Below are positions 32,004-43,489 of a stretch of 64,000 nt of DNA, in pieces. The position numbers and the translations under genes were made by a program. The DNA is from Nothopassalora personata (Eukaryota > Ascomycota > Dothideomycetes > Mycosphaerellales > Mycosphaerellaceae). Every line of letters begins with the position of its first letter. The first letter of the stretch is position 1. The notes under the pieces are model-generated. The model saw nothing but the letters and a program-made list of their open reading frames with translations. It ran no database searches and had not been told where the DNA came from. The stretch is from positions 1,426,001-1,490,000 of the forward strand of contig CM066294.1 in the NCBI GenBank assembly GCA_033816765.1. Reading direction: 5' to 3'.

Positions 32004-33192
32004 TCATAGCTTCGCTAAAATGCCATCAGAGTTCAGATATGTCACATGATTCCTTGAAATATCCTTGATGGACCGACACCCAGCAAGACCCATCGTCAAT
32101 TTCAGCTCCTGCATCAGGATCCGTAAGCCGAGCTCGACGCCTTCTTGCCCATTGTACTATCATCACAGTCAGCAGAGAGTCAAAGCACATCAAATCCCAA
32201 AGGGATACTCACAGCAAGCCCCCAAATCGGTATCCTCCCCACAAAACAAAAACTCGCCCCCAACGCCAACGCTTTGAAGATATCTGACCCTCTGCGTATA
32301 CCGCCATCCACCGCAATCGGTATCCTCCCCTGCGCAGCCGGAACACACTCCCTCAACGCATCCAACGTAGCAGCCTGTCCATCCAACTGCCGTCCCCCAT
32401 GATTCGACACAACGACTCCATCAATCCCATGCTTAATCGCCAAGGCCACATCCTCGCCACTCGTCACCCCTTTCAACCACAGCTGCATGTTCGTCTGGCT
32501 GCCAACCACGGAATCGCAGAATCCCAGTCTAGACTAGGATCGTAGTCGAACCTCCTCGGCTCCGTGGTGGATGGTTCTTCGAGTTGTTCGCGGCCCGACA
32601 GGAGGAGGTTCGGCCATTCCATCCCTTCGGGGAGCACGAACTGGTTGCGGTACTCGTTTAGACGGCGGCCGAGCATGGGCACGTCGACGGAGAGGAAGAA
32701 GGCTTTGCAGCCTGCGCTTTCGGCGCGGTGGAGAATTTGCCGGGTGATTTGGCGGTCGCGCAGGACGCACATTTGCATCGCGTAAGGATTGCCTTTGCCC
32801 TGGGCTGCGACCGTCTCGATCGGTTCGGTTGCGTAAGAGGATAGGCACATGGGTATTCCAAAGTTTGCTGCTGCGCGGGATGTGCCGAGTTCGCCGTCCG
32901 GGTGGGCGAGGCGTTGCATGGCTGAGGGGCTGAAGCCTAGGGGCATGGAGACTTTGCAGCCGAAGAGGGAGGAGGAGATGTCGATGTTGTCGACGTTGTC
33001 GACGTTGACGAGGATTCGGGGTTTGATCTTGTAGCGGTTGTAGGCTTCTTCGTTATCGCGGAGGGTGATGAGGTCCATGGCGCCTTCGTTGTAGTAGTCG
33101 CGGTACATTTTGGGGAGTCTTGCGCTGCCTAGTTCTTGGAGGTCGGCGATGGAGTGGACGTCGGGGTCCCATGTTTCGCCTCTGTTTGCCAT
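32004..33192 (-). pseudogene. FMN-dependent 2-hydroxy-acid dehydrogenase/oxidase, one frameshift
   Basis: The minus strand starts MANRGETWDPDVHSIADLQE at 33192. The substrate-side loop region (RDYYNEGAMDLITLRDN), the FMN-binding core (PLGFSPSAMQRLAHPDGELG) and LSVDVPMLGRRLNEYRN are all present. Near 32500 a 1-nt loss shifts the frame after IPWL; the next frame resumes SQTNMQLWLKGV and carries the catalytic block SNHGGRQLDG (His and Arg), VDGGIRRGSD and FVGRIPIWGLA. A good intron (32157-32212, GTGAGT donor, GCTGAC branch, GATAG acceptor) leads to YNGQEGVELGLRIL and a stop at 32004. The length without the shift (about 377) is normal for the lactate dehydrogenase/glycolate oxidase family. So the gene is recently inactivated, or there is a sequence error. 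Confidence 0.8.
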
Positions 33193-33832
33193 GCTGTTGG
33201 CGAGGTGGTTGTGGTACTGCTACTGGTCCTGGTACTCGTCGACCGGAAAGAAGGATGAGTTGTTCTGATAAGAAGCTCTGGAGTAATGCCTGAAAGCACG
33301 AGAGAGACCTTGCCAGCAGATACGCAACAACACGAGGCGTACCTGTCAGCCACCTGTTGCTAGAGTTACTAGGAGCTTCCGCTGGAGGATACACTTGCGG
33401 CATATGTATGACCGGAAGATCGGGTGGTGTCTTGCCTGTTCAGCGTGGAAGCCCCAGTGAAAGGCGAGCGCCTCGCCGGCCGCGGAATCCGAGATGATTT
33501 CTAACGCCCGTGATCACATCCAAAGCATTCTGTAAGATCAGTCGGTAGTTGTTCGAACAGCTCCAGCCATGCACCGCATGCGTGGGGTGTTGTACATGTG
33601 GGGGGAACATGCACCGAGGAAACCTTCCTAAATGGTACGACTGTCAATCCTCGGAGCCCGACCAAGCTGACAAAGGCGTATCGATGATCACAGTCTCGCA
33701 GGAAGCAGTTGACAGGTCGCTTTGACGATTGGCAAAGCTGAATTATACAGCTGCATGAATATAACAAGCATTGTCGAACAACAGCTTCCGATAGAACTAT
33801 GCAGTGTAGCGAATTCCCCCCTTGCCAGCGCA
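33193..33832. other. Intergenic region, no supported gene
   Basis: Between two divergently oriented metabolic genes, so promoters for both are expected here. Open frames on the minus strand show no family features. Confidence 0.4.
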
Positions 33833-34995
33833 ATGACCAAGATCTTCTTGTAAGCATCTACCATGAGGAAAGCTGGATTCATGCAGAGCTGACAGCTCGT
33901 GCAGTACCGGAGCTACTGGGTTCGTTGGTGGACAAGCGCTACACGAAATTTACAATGCGGCACACGCACATTTCGAGATCGCTGTGCTAAATCGCCACAT
34001 TGACAGCGAGGCCAAGATTCTGAGGGCGTATCCGAAGGTTCGAATAGTGCGAGGTGATCTTGACGCTGTCGAACTTATCGAATCGGAAGCTCAGAATGCT
34101 GATGTCGTCTTTCGTGAGCACAATGCTGCGTGGGGTGATTGTCCGGTGTGACGCTGACCGTGTGGCAGACCTGGCAAGCACGAAGCACCTTGCGAGCTCT
34201 CAAGCCATAGCCAATGGACTGTCCGATGTCAGGCGCAGCAAGCCAGGCTTTTGGGTGCAAATGTCGGGAGCATCAATGTTCTCTGTGCCAGATATCACCA
34301 ATGGCACCTACGGCGAGCCTCCATCGGTAGTCCACGACGACTTGCAAGGCACCGGTCAGATAATATCCCTGATCCGTAATAATCCGGCGAGGACTGTTGA
34401 CAACCTTGTGCTGGATCAGGACTCATCAAAAGTCAAGACGGCGCTCATCGTCGGCCCGCTGATCTATGGTACTGGTGAAGGCCCTGGCAACACTCGCAGT
34501 ATCCAGGTTCCAGAGATGACCCGCGTTACACTTGAGAAAGGCAAAGGTTTCCATGTTGGCGCTGGAAAGAGCGTCTGGAACACCATTCACGTCCGGGATC
34601 TTGGAGCAGTGTTCTGTAAGCTGGCACACGCCGCAGACGATGGTCAGCCAGATATCTGGAACGAGAATGGCGTATATTGTGTTGAGAGTGGCAAGAAGGT
34701 TGGTGACGAAGCCTTAGCATACCGTATCATAAGCGCTGCTGACTATGACTAGGCGTTCGGCGACATTGCCGAGCTCGTTGCGAAGGAGGCTCACGCACAA
34801 GGTCTGATCAAGTCAGCTGATGTGAAGGTCAGTCTGAGCGCAGATGAGGCGAACGCAGCAATGCCTGGAGGAGCTATTCTCTGGGCGACAAATGCTGTAT
34901 CAGTGGGATCGCGCGCGAGAAAGCAACTCTCCTGGCAGCCTGGACATGAGAGCTTGGAAGCAACGATACCGGAGGTGGTCAAGCTTGAGGCTTAA
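33833..34995 (+). CDS. Extended short-chain dehydrogenase / NAD-dependent epimerase-like
   Basis: Four exons: 33833-33849, 33905-34113, 34169-34698 and 34753-34995 (332 residues). The 17-nt first exon MTKIF joins LTGATGFVGGQALHEIY, completing the Rossmann TGxxGxxG motif. Intron 2 (GTGAGC...GGCAG) joins ADVVF to HLASTKHLASS, the usual second strand-loop of the fold. The YxxxK site is not obvious; the family is best described as atypical extended SDR (NGTYGEPP, LIYGTGEGPGN, NTIHVRDL). An apparent in-frame TAG at 34750 lies at the end of a 54-nt stretch with a GTTGGT donor, GCTGAC branch and ACTAG acceptor. Removing it joins ESGKK to AFGDIAELVAKEA without changing frame, so I treat it as an intron rather than a nonsense mutation. 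Substrate unknown. Confidence 0.75.
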
Positions 34996-35055
34996 AGAAG
35001 GGAGACTTCATAAGTGTCGTAACTGTAGTAGCTTTCCGAATGTAACGGTTGTTGG

Positions 35056-35880
35056 CTACTGACTACCACTGAGCTCGCTTTCGTGAGCTTTTAGAACGTC
35101 GTCTATGAGCGGTGCTGACTTCCTTGTATGCATAGCATCGCTGACTACGAAGCCTTCGGGGTATGGGTCAGTGGAGTCTAGTACCTCCTGCTTGAAGCCA
35201 GTAATCCATGCGCGGCCCTTCGCCAAGGGCAAAATAGCTTCGTACTTGCCCATTATGGTCTTTCGCACGATACGGCTGTCGAACTTGGAGTTAGTCGAGT
35301 TGTCCTCTGGCGTGGAGAACCCTCAATCAAGGGCAAGTTCCCGTTCCATATGGACTCTGATCGAACCGCCTGGCATGACTACAATAATACGTCTCGTTGC
35401 CTTGCCCGCTGCGTTCGAGGTGACCGGATCCATAAAGACCAGATTTGTGATGCCGCGAATCGCTAGGTTCTCAGGATGGTCTGGGGCGATCTTTGCGCGC
35501 ATTGTCTTCTTGATTCGGTCTTTGCGTGGGCTGCTTTATCCTGGCCGTCAATGTCTTCATTGATAGAGGCCGCATCGACTATCGCGTAGATCATGCCACC
35601 ATAGACGATATCCACCTTGATAGCGTCGAGACCGGGCACTTCCACCTCGTCATCTAAATCAAAGAGGAAAGATGGAGCGTTCTCGAACGGTGTCTTCCAA
35701 TCATTTGTATGCGTTGTTCGCAATCTCGTAGAGCAAATTTGGCGATGGTAGTTCCACGCCAGAGCTGCTCCTGAGGCATGACCAGATGGTCGGATGCGCG
35801 GGCCGAAGACACAACTGCTAAGCAGGCAAACTTGGTCCGAGAGGAGACAGCTTCCATCCATTAGAATGCCATGACCCAAA
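35056..35880 (-). pseudogene. Decayed proline racemase / hydroxyproline epimerase-like gene
   Basis: Family pieces appear in order on the minus strand but in changing frames. First is EVPGLDAIKVDIVYGGMIYA and IVDAASI (about 35650-35575). Next is ENLAIRGITNLVFMDPV and IIVVMPGGSIRVHMERE (about 35475-35330), then a stop. Last is FDSRIVRKTIMGKYEA and GRAWITGFKQEVLDSTDPYP (about 35285-35160) to a stop at 35056. The VDIAYGG.FYAIVDA and AWITG..Q.VLD..DP.PEGF blocks are characteristic. The catalytic-Cys box of the C-terminal half (family form SPCGTGT) is not found, and the MCGHG-type box near 35790 is only GHASG. Upstream to about 36110 a possible N-terminal part is unrecognisable. I conclude it is non-functional. 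Confidence 0.6.
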
Positions 35881-36288
35881 TCTTCTTCTCACGACAGATA
35901 TCGACCCAGCTCGAAACGATCTGAGAAGCTTTCCTGTTTAAGCGATGCTGCATCCTGGTTTTGAGGGTGCCACTTCTTTCTCGGGGCCATCTTTGTTCGA
36001 AGGCATCAATCGAATGGACCTGGTCACATTTGACATGACGACGATGACATGTCCCACAGCCAGTAGAATGAGCGTGAACGTCGCGAGACTGAACTTGAGA
36101 TGCCTTCGGCATCGCAGTGCAGATGCGAAGGTTTTAGAAGAAGAGAGTGCCTGGACTATCAGAGGTGGAACGTCAAGCTAATTAGGCCGCCCCACTAAAA
36201 TTGGCGTAAGCCATGCTTTCGTGCGTATCGATTCAATGTTGCTTGTTGTCTCGGGACTCAAGATGTTGATACAAAGGACTGCCCTACA

Positions 36289-37068
36289 TCATTTGCTCTT
36301 ATTGCTATTGTAGTATTCCGGATACGTTGGCTGGTACCCGAGGCCGTATAAGCCGAAATACGCGACCGCTATCAACAACAATCTGCTGAGGTATACTCCC
36401 AACGTCTCCATGAAAGGCAGGTTGGGGAGTGGTATGGCCAAGGGAGTATCTGCTGAGTGCAAGAAAACAAACAGCTGGAAGATGCTTGGCGCCCGCTTCG
36501 TCCTCTTGCAATCGTCCAGATATCCGAAGAAGTTTCGAAAGAATCGTTGCTCATTTTCATAGTCCTCAGGATCAAGCTGGATATCTATCTTCAGGTCTTC
36601 ACTCGAGCTTGCATTCTCGAATCTGTGGTATCGATTGGGCCCAAGGACTGCTGAGCTCTTGCCTCCCTTCGAGCTCAAGATAGCGCTTGGCTCCGCGTCG
36701 AGTCCGAAGAACATTTTGGCTGTTCCTTGCTGTACATGGAACTTCTCGGTCTGGTAGATGTGGTAGTGGAACGGTGGCTGGATGATCGAGGGTCCTTCTT
36801 TTGGATGGGTCGGTGGGATGGTGTGAGTCATCATGTAGCTGTTGTGTCCCTTGTTGTGGTACTGCACTGAAGATGTGCCATTCTCGTAGACGACTAGATC
36901 TTTACTGGCGTTGTTCGTTCGCTGAGGGTGAGCTGCTCGAAGGAAGGACAACATCGCGATGTTGCTGCGGGGCGAGATGTTTCTGCGGGCTGATGCTATC
37001 GTCTTGAGCTCCAATTGTTCCCAGATTGCTTCGAAACTGATTGACTCTGCATTCGCAGGGACAGACAT
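36289..37068 (-). CDS. Cupin-like protein with C-terminal membrane segment
   Basis: A single exon of 259 residues. The central part looks like a cupin barrel: a HYHIYQTEKFHVQQGTAKMF block supplies the His/Glu metal-site pattern (HYH...E), and GPNRYHRFENAS would carry the later His. After the barrel comes QRFFRNFFGYLDDCKR, then a hydrophobic segment (TLGVYLSRLLLIAVAYFGLY) near residues 220-240 that should cross a membrane, and a short tail QPTYPEYYNSNKSK. I recall similar small fungal cupins with this tail but no known reaction. It lies among metabolic genes, but no shared pathway is shown. Confidence 0.7.
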   Translation of the reverse strand: MSVPANAESISFEAIWEQLELKTIASARRNISPRSNIAMLSFLRAAHPQRTNNASKDLVVYENGTSSVQYHNKGHNSYMMTHTIPPTHPKEGPSIIQPPFHYHIYQTEKFHVQQGTAKMFFGLDAEPSAILSSKGGKSSAVLGPNRYHRFENASSSEDLKIDIQLDPEDYENEQRFFRNFFGYLDDCKRTKRAPSIFQLFVFLHSADTPLAIPLPNLPFMETLGVYLSRLLLIAVAYFGLYGLGYQPTYPEYYNSNKSK

Positions 37069-37592
37069 GTGTTCCTATGTCTGCCAGAGTAACAAGAGGG
37101 GTACAGTATGAAAGTGGTGCGCGGGCCGATGCTTGTGCATATCCACATGGTTGCCGAGTCCCTACAACTTCTACGCGGTCTCTATCTCTGTCAGTGATGT
37201 GACATCTGCTGATCTCGGGCGTGTAACAATGCCACAGTGCTATAGTATGCGCAACGTAGCGGTCGACGCGTAGGCGGAGCTCTTCATCGGATCGTGGTAC
37301 GCCGTTAGCTCACGCAGGCATGCAAAGATCCCCTCATTGTAACCGAGGCGTGATCGGGCGCAATCCGTAGTATGCTATCAGTCTGCGCGGGCTCCACGAA
37401 GAAGCTGTTGCGGTTCAGCAGTGAGGAGGAGTCGTTGTTGCTGGAGGATGAGAGCGCGTGTGTCAGCGATGCGTACTGAACCTATCGAGGAAGAAGCGAA
37501 GTTGCCATGTTCAGCCGAGCGTCTTCACATCTCCGAGCCTCCACCAGAGCTCAACGTTGACTGCAGCATGTATCAAGCACGCCAGCATTCCA
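37069..37592. other. Divergent promoter region between cupin and ALDH genes
   Basis: About 520 bp between divergent starts. No coding signal is visible beyond short overlapping frames. Confidence 0.4.
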
Positions 37593-39459
37593 ATGGGACG
37601 CTTTCTCATCAATCTCCTCACGCGACATTGCTCGAGAGCGATTCACCAGCAACACGGCACACACTCTTGCGGCTCGTCTTCCTCAATACTGCTGACTTCT
37701 ATCTCTGTCGTACCCATCTTCCGGCGACAATACAGCTCAGCCAAGATGGCAAACCTCTCTGTTGAACTAGAAGCCCCAAATGGCAGAAAGTGGACACAGC
37801 CCACGGGACTGTTCATCAATAACGAGTTCGTCGCGGCAAAGAGTGGCAAGACCATAACTTCTATTGACCCAGCGTGAGCACATCCTGATCTTCCAGCTTA
37901 TCTCACCCAAAATAGTGCTAATAGCATGGAGTACTGAGAAGGAGATCGCTACTGTCCACGCAGCAGGGCCCGACGATGTCGATATTGCTGTTCAGGCTGC
38001 CCACAAAGCGTTCAAAGATCCTTCATGGAAGCAGTTGGACGTCAGCGAGCGAGGCAAGCTTATGACCCGGCTAGCAGATCTCATCGAGGAAAACAAGGAG
38101 CTTCTGGCCACTATAGATGCTTGGGATAATGGTAATGACCTCACGGCTTCTTTCGAGATTTCTACTGATCAATGCCAGGCAAGAGCTACAATGAAGCCCT
38201 GAACACTGATCTACCTGAATCCGTCTTGACCATCCGATATTATGGCGGCTGGGCCGACAAGACGTATGGTCAGACAATCAACACAACATCTCAAAAGTTT
38301 GCATACACCCTGCGCCAACCAATCGGCGTAGTCGCGCAGATCATCCCGTGGAACTATCCTCTGTCTATGGCAACATGGAAGCTTGGCCCTGCTCTGGCAT
38401 GCGGTAACACCGTTGTACTGAAGTCCGCTGAACAGACACCGTTGAGTATTCTTATACTTGGCAAGCTGGTGAAAGAGGCCGGCTTTCCTCCAGGTGTAAT
38501 CAACTTCATCAATGGCTACGGAGCAGAAGCAGGCCCAAGTCTGGTCGGGCACCCTCTTGTGGACAAGGTAGCCTTCACTGGATCGACAGCCACGGCAAGA
38601 CAAATCATGAAGACTGCTTCGGCGACACTGAAGAACATAACCCTAGAGACTGGGGGCAAGTCGCCTCTTCTCGTGTTTGCCGATGCAGACCTTGAGCAAG
38701 CAGTCAAGTGGAGCCATATGGGTATCATGTCGAACCAAGGCCAGATCTGCACTGCCACATCAAGGATCCTCGTGCAAGATGAAGTCTATGACAAGTTCAT
38801 CGAGCAGTATGTGGCGACTGTGAAGGAAGTGAGCGTGGTCGGCGATCAGTGGGCTGAGTCGACATACCAAGGACCTCAAGTCACCAAGCAGCAATACGAG
38901 CGCATCTTGGAGTTCATCGATGCTGGAAAGTCCGAAGGTGCCAAGATCGCAATTGGTGGTCAGCCTTACAAGCATGGTGACGGCAAGGGTTTCTTCGTCG
39001 CTCCGACTGTCTTCACAGATGTCCGAGATTCTATGAAGATCTACCGAGAAGAGGTAAGTACATCGCTTTCATACTTGATTCGTGCAGCTGACACCTTCGC
39101 GTAGATCTTTGGACCTGTCGTCGTTGTCTCGAGGTTTAAGGACGAAGAAGAAGCGGTCCGCCGCGCAAACGACACTACTTACGGTCTTGGCTCGTCCGTG
39201 TTCACACAAGATCTAGTGCGAGCCCACAGAGTCGCGGCAGAGATCGAAGCTGGAATGGTCTGGATCAACAGCAGCCAGGACTGCGATCCTCGGATACCGT
39301 TTGGAGGTGAGTGGACTTCCCAACACAAGCCGACATCTCGTGCTGACACAGACTACAGGTATCAAGCAAAGCGGTATTGGCAGAGAGCTCGGCGAGGCTG
39401 GCCTCGAAGCATACTCTCAAGTGAAAGCAGTCCATGTCAACATGGGCACGAAGCTATAG
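37593..39459 (+). CDS. NAD(P)-dependent aldehyde dehydrogenase (ALDH1/2 type)
   Basis: Five exons: to 37873, 37932-38131, 38179-39053, 39105-39307 and 39360-39459; introns are 47-58 nt. From ATG 37746 (MANLSVELEAPNGRKW) the protein is 501 residues, the normal ALDH length. An in-frame ATG at 37593 adds a 51-residue Arg/Ser-rich leader ending FRRQYSSAKM, which looks like a mitochondrial presequence, so I include it in the range as a possible second start. Motifs: IPWNYPLSMATWKLGPALAC (active-site Asn), FTGSTATARQI, LETGGKSPLLVFADADLEQA (general-base Glu), NQGQICTATSRI (catalytic Cys) and IFGPVVVVSRF. It oxidises an aldehyde to the acid; the substrate is not decided by sequence. The acceptor at 37931 (TGGAG) is atypical but keeps frame. 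Confidence 0.88.
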
Positions 39460-40458
39460 ATGACACTTGCCGCATATGGCGAGAGATAGTTGTCGAACGA
39501 CCGATGGCCGGAGCGCTCCGGTCCTTCCCATCCTCGCGTCTTGGTCTCGTCGTCTCGAAAGTGCGATCCTAGCAAGCCAGCGATAGTAGCGGCAATTTGC
39601 GATGGAACGGACTCCTTGTTATGGCTCGGCCGAGCGGGCCGTCGCATGGTACGTGGCACACTCCACGACCTACGAATAGAGTGGTGCATCGACATGCAAT
39701 GCTGCATTGCTGATGACTGTCGAGCTCAAACGTGATGCCACGACATATATGTTCCACGACTGTCGTTGAATCATTTGGTGGCATCGAAGCCGTATCGCCG
39801 GGCGCGCCCGAGGACTTTCGTTTTCGGGCCAGGCAAGTCTCTCCTCGGCAAGCCGCGCAACATGTTGTCGAAGTGAGTCGGGGCTCAACGAGACGGGGAA
39901 GCTTCGAGTCTCATCGACAGCAAGGAACCCTGGCTTCGCGGCCTTTAGATGCCGTCTTCCGCGGCCGGCAGCTATCGGCAGCTACCGGCATCATGACAGC
40001 AGAATCGGAACGCGACTTGGCGAGAATCCTGATGGTGTCGCAACGTGCAAACTTCGAAGAAATCGTCTTGCAGGCTCAGGTCCATGTTACACAGCACCTT
40101 CGACGTCTCATCATTGCTCCATCAGGACCGGTGGTGGTAGATGTTGAGTAAGTGGAATGTTATTTGCGTCCCGGCACACCGGGGTATACGAAAATTGCCA
40201 CGTTGTTCGATGCACTAAACCTCTTGTGTAGAGGGAATCCAGGTACCCGTGCGTACCGTCCAGGTGCACACCTAACTGTCCTCACGTTGCTGGCATAAGA
40301 TCCTGGTACACGGAGAAAGTCGGTAGCACTGTTTCGTACGACAGTATGCTACACGTATAAGCTTGTCGTCAGCAGCTCATCATCATGGCCTTGCTACAGA
40401 GTCACCACGACCTGCTTCGTCAGATTGAGCGTGCCTGCCATCAGCAAGCGCAAACACA
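39460..40458. other. Intergenic region, no confident gene
   Basis: A plus-strand frame 39732-40151 (139 codons) ends next to a GAGTAAGTGG donor-like site but shows no recognisable family, so I leave it uncalled. The rest is without signal apart from the promoter of the gene at 40459. Confidence 0.4.
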
Positions 40459-42865
40459 ATGGACGGGCCATCACAATCATCAAATCCGGGCGAACAGGAC
40501 GACGATCCAGACGTGAGAAGAGCGAGTGAGCCTGAGGCAAAGCAGCAAAGAGCTCGCGTAAGAGTCACGTCGAGAGCAACAGAACAGCCTGCATTGCCAC
40601 GTAGCCCACCACAATCAAGGCATCAACACCGGACCAGCTTGCCTCCACGGCCTCCACCCATTCTTCGTGGACCATCTCGAGACCCGTCGCCTTCTGGTCG
40701 GCCTGAGGAGGACCCGAACACTCCACGCGATCGTGCTGCAGCTGCTGCACAGAGTCGAGGTCATGCCTTGGCTAACAGTGTTTGGAATGAGACGCCTTCT
40801 ATTTCTGTAAGGTCGTCCTTTGAATCCATATCAGATTCTGGTGACAGCGACTATCACCTTCTGGGAGCTCCACAAGACATTGCTTTGCAGCCGCTGGGAG
40901 AGCAAACACGACCTCCGACCGAGCAACATCCAGCTGCCCAAACCCCGGATCCCTACGATGCTGGAGCTTTCGTCAATTTGGAGGCCCAGAAGCCGCAGAC
41001 GCAAGCTGGCGAGGGGCTGAAGACTTCAGACGCTACAGACACAGCCAAGCCTGAGCTGAAGAAGCAGCCGACCACACTCAACGAGATCTACAACGGCACT
41101 GTCGACGGCTCGTACGAAGTGCCAGCACCGGAGCACTATCGTGGAGGTGTACTATCACAAATGCTAAAGCTGTACAAGAACCCAGACTTTCATGCCGTCA
41201 GAGAAGGCTTAGCATCCACGTCCAAGCACGCAAGTCCAAAGCACCGACGTTCGCCTTCGGATGCAGAGACCGTGTCTACAACGCCGGAGCGTAGGAAGTG
41301 GTACGACCAGAATGCTTCTCAGGATACATTAGCGACCTTGATCGGAGCTTCAAATACGCTTGCGAAGCCGGCTCAACCAGAAGATGGCCACAGAAGACCT
41401 CGACACCACAGGCCAGAACACAGGTTTTCTGGTCGCTTTAGCCAGTTCTTCAACGAGGCCCACGTTAGACGCCACATCGCGGGCACGGTGGCCCGACGGG
41501 AATTTATCATGAAATGTTGCCGTGCGTTGATGCTTTACGGTGCTCCAACACATCGTCTCGAGGAGTATCTTACCATGACTGCCCGAGCACTTGAGATCGA
41601 AGCTCAATTCCTATACATTCCTGGATGCATGATCATCTCATTCGACGACGCAGAAACACGTACGACAGAAGTTAAGCTAGTACGGCTAGCGCAGGGCATC
41701 GATCTGGGCAGACTCAAGGACGTACACCGTATCTACAAGGAAGTCATCCACGATGTTATCGGCGTGGAGAATGCGACGGAACAGCTCGAAGAGCTTATGG
41801 CGAAGAAAGCCAAGTTTCATCCCTGGCTCCGTGTGCTCATCTTCGGCCTCACGAGTGTGACTGCGGCGCCCTTCTCGTTCGATGCGAGATTGATCGATCT
41901 GCCACTATCCTTCTGCTTCGGTTGCATGGTGGGTGCTCTTCAGCTGATTGTCGCGCCGTTATCGCCTCTGTACAGTAACGTCTTTGAGGTCAGCGCTACT
42001 GTGTTGATCAGCTTTCTGGCGAGAGCATTCGGCAGCATACGAAGTGGAGATCTTTTCTGCTTCTCGGCCCTCGCTCAGGCTGGTATTGTCATGCTACTGC
42101 CTGGGTACATGTTCTGTGAGTGCCTGCACCTTCCTCCTCGCAATTGTCGCTACAAGCTGACACGGTCCAACAGTGTCCTCTTCACTCGAACTCCAGGCCA
42201 AATCGATCGTCGCTGGCTCTATCAGGATCGTATACGGCGTGATCTACTGCCTCCTACTTGGATTCGGTATCACTTTGGGCGCTGTCCTTTATGGCATGAT
42301 CGATCGCAACGCAACCTCCGAACTCTCCTGCAAAGCGCCAATGCCTGGGACCTACGGCTTCATCTTCGTCCCCTTCTTCGTAGTGTGCATTAGCATGTTA
42401 TACCAGGCCAAATGGAAGCAGCTGCCGGTTATGGTTGTCGTCGCGTTCGCAGGCTACGTTGTCAACTACTACAGCAGCAAACGCTTCAACTCAAGTCAAC
42501 AGATCGCCAGTACCCTTGGTGCTTTCGCAGTGGGCGCGATGGCCAACCTGTACTCGCGATTTCGACATGGAGTTGCAGCTGCGATTTTGATCCCGGCCAT
42601 CTTCACTCAGGTGCCTGGAGGTCTTGCGAGTACTGGAGGCCTTATGAGTGGATTGCAAACTGCGAATGAGATTAACAATGTCTCTTCTGCTACGAACGCC
42701 ACGGCTGATGACTCGACGGGGTTGGACACGGGGACGAGCTCTGTTGTGTTTGGGATGGCAAGCAGCATGATCCAGATCGCCATTGGCATTACAGTTGGGT
42801 TGTTTTTGAGCGCGCTTGTTGTCTACCCACTTGGGAAGAGGAGGAGTGGTCTGTTCAGCTTCTAG
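40459..42865 (+). CDS. PRM10-like ThrE/DUF1212 membrane protein
   Basis: Two exons, 40459-42115 and 42174-42865, encode 782 residues. The 58-nt intron has a GTGAGT donor, a GCTGAC branch and CAACAG acceptor (phase 1). Residues 1-330 are hydrophilic and disordered. The ThrE-like half starts near REFIMKCCRALMLYGAPTHR and SFDDAETRTTEVKLV, then about ten membrane segments (for example LRVLIFGLTSVTAAPFSF, ILIPAIFTQVPGGLASTG, IAIGITVGLFLSALVVYPLG). This two-half arrangement with a long N-terminus is that of fungal PRM10 proteins. Bacterial ThrE exports threonine/serine; the fungal role is not established and PRM10 of yeast is known mainly as pheromone-regulated. Confidence 0.87.
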
Positions 42866-43489
42866 AGATAATGTACCTGTGTAGTCTTCCACATACCACG
42901 GCTGGACCTTGGCCCTCGCCATAAGATTTGGCGAATACACCAGACCATTGCCGCTTCTGGGTCCTGCATAGAAGGCGTCGAGCATTTGTCGATCATTGAT
43001 GGACTGTCTCGGCACGGCACGGCAGGAACGTGAATGTTCCGTCAATGAGTGCACAGCCCCTGACAAAACAAGTGGCAACACGCTAGCCAATACTGGAGAA
43101 GTCCACCACAGTTGCGACATTTTTATAGTAAATATCTCGCGCATTAATTGCTACAAACAAGTGGGAGTCCCTCTCCACTTCGAAGTGGTGCTCGGGGAAG
43201 TGGAGAGCGTGCGGAGTCGAGCGTTGGACTACATCGCGCTCTGCGAACAGTTAGTTTAGTGCCACTTTTGGGCGCTATCATTGGAGTCCGAATCGAGCCC
43301 TACCGCAGTTTGGTAAGGATATTTGTCAGGGGCTGTGAGTGTGGCGTTACCCCGCGTTTCCGCATTTGAAACACGCACGCTAATCTCGAACATACTTGAT
43401 GCTAAGAAATGCAGGCTCTGTTTACTGGAAACCATCCCTTCGTCTGTCGATAACAAAATTCATACAGGCTATGGCAAGAATCATATTTA
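42866..43489. other. Intergenic region, no supported gene
   Basis: 3' flank of the PRM10-like gene. Only short frames occur, with no recognisable product. Confidence 0.4.

Noticed and set aside
34021..34060. GGTTCGAAT-like sequence as part of a tRNA
   Set aside because: No cloverleaf around it; it lies inside the SDR coding exon.
31064..39460. A bacterial-style operon for the metabolic genes
   Set aside because: Genes lie on both strands, have introns and separate promoters.
39732..40151. 139-codon plus-strand frame before the PRM10-like gene
   Set aside because: No family, no clear promoter or splice partner; could be chance.
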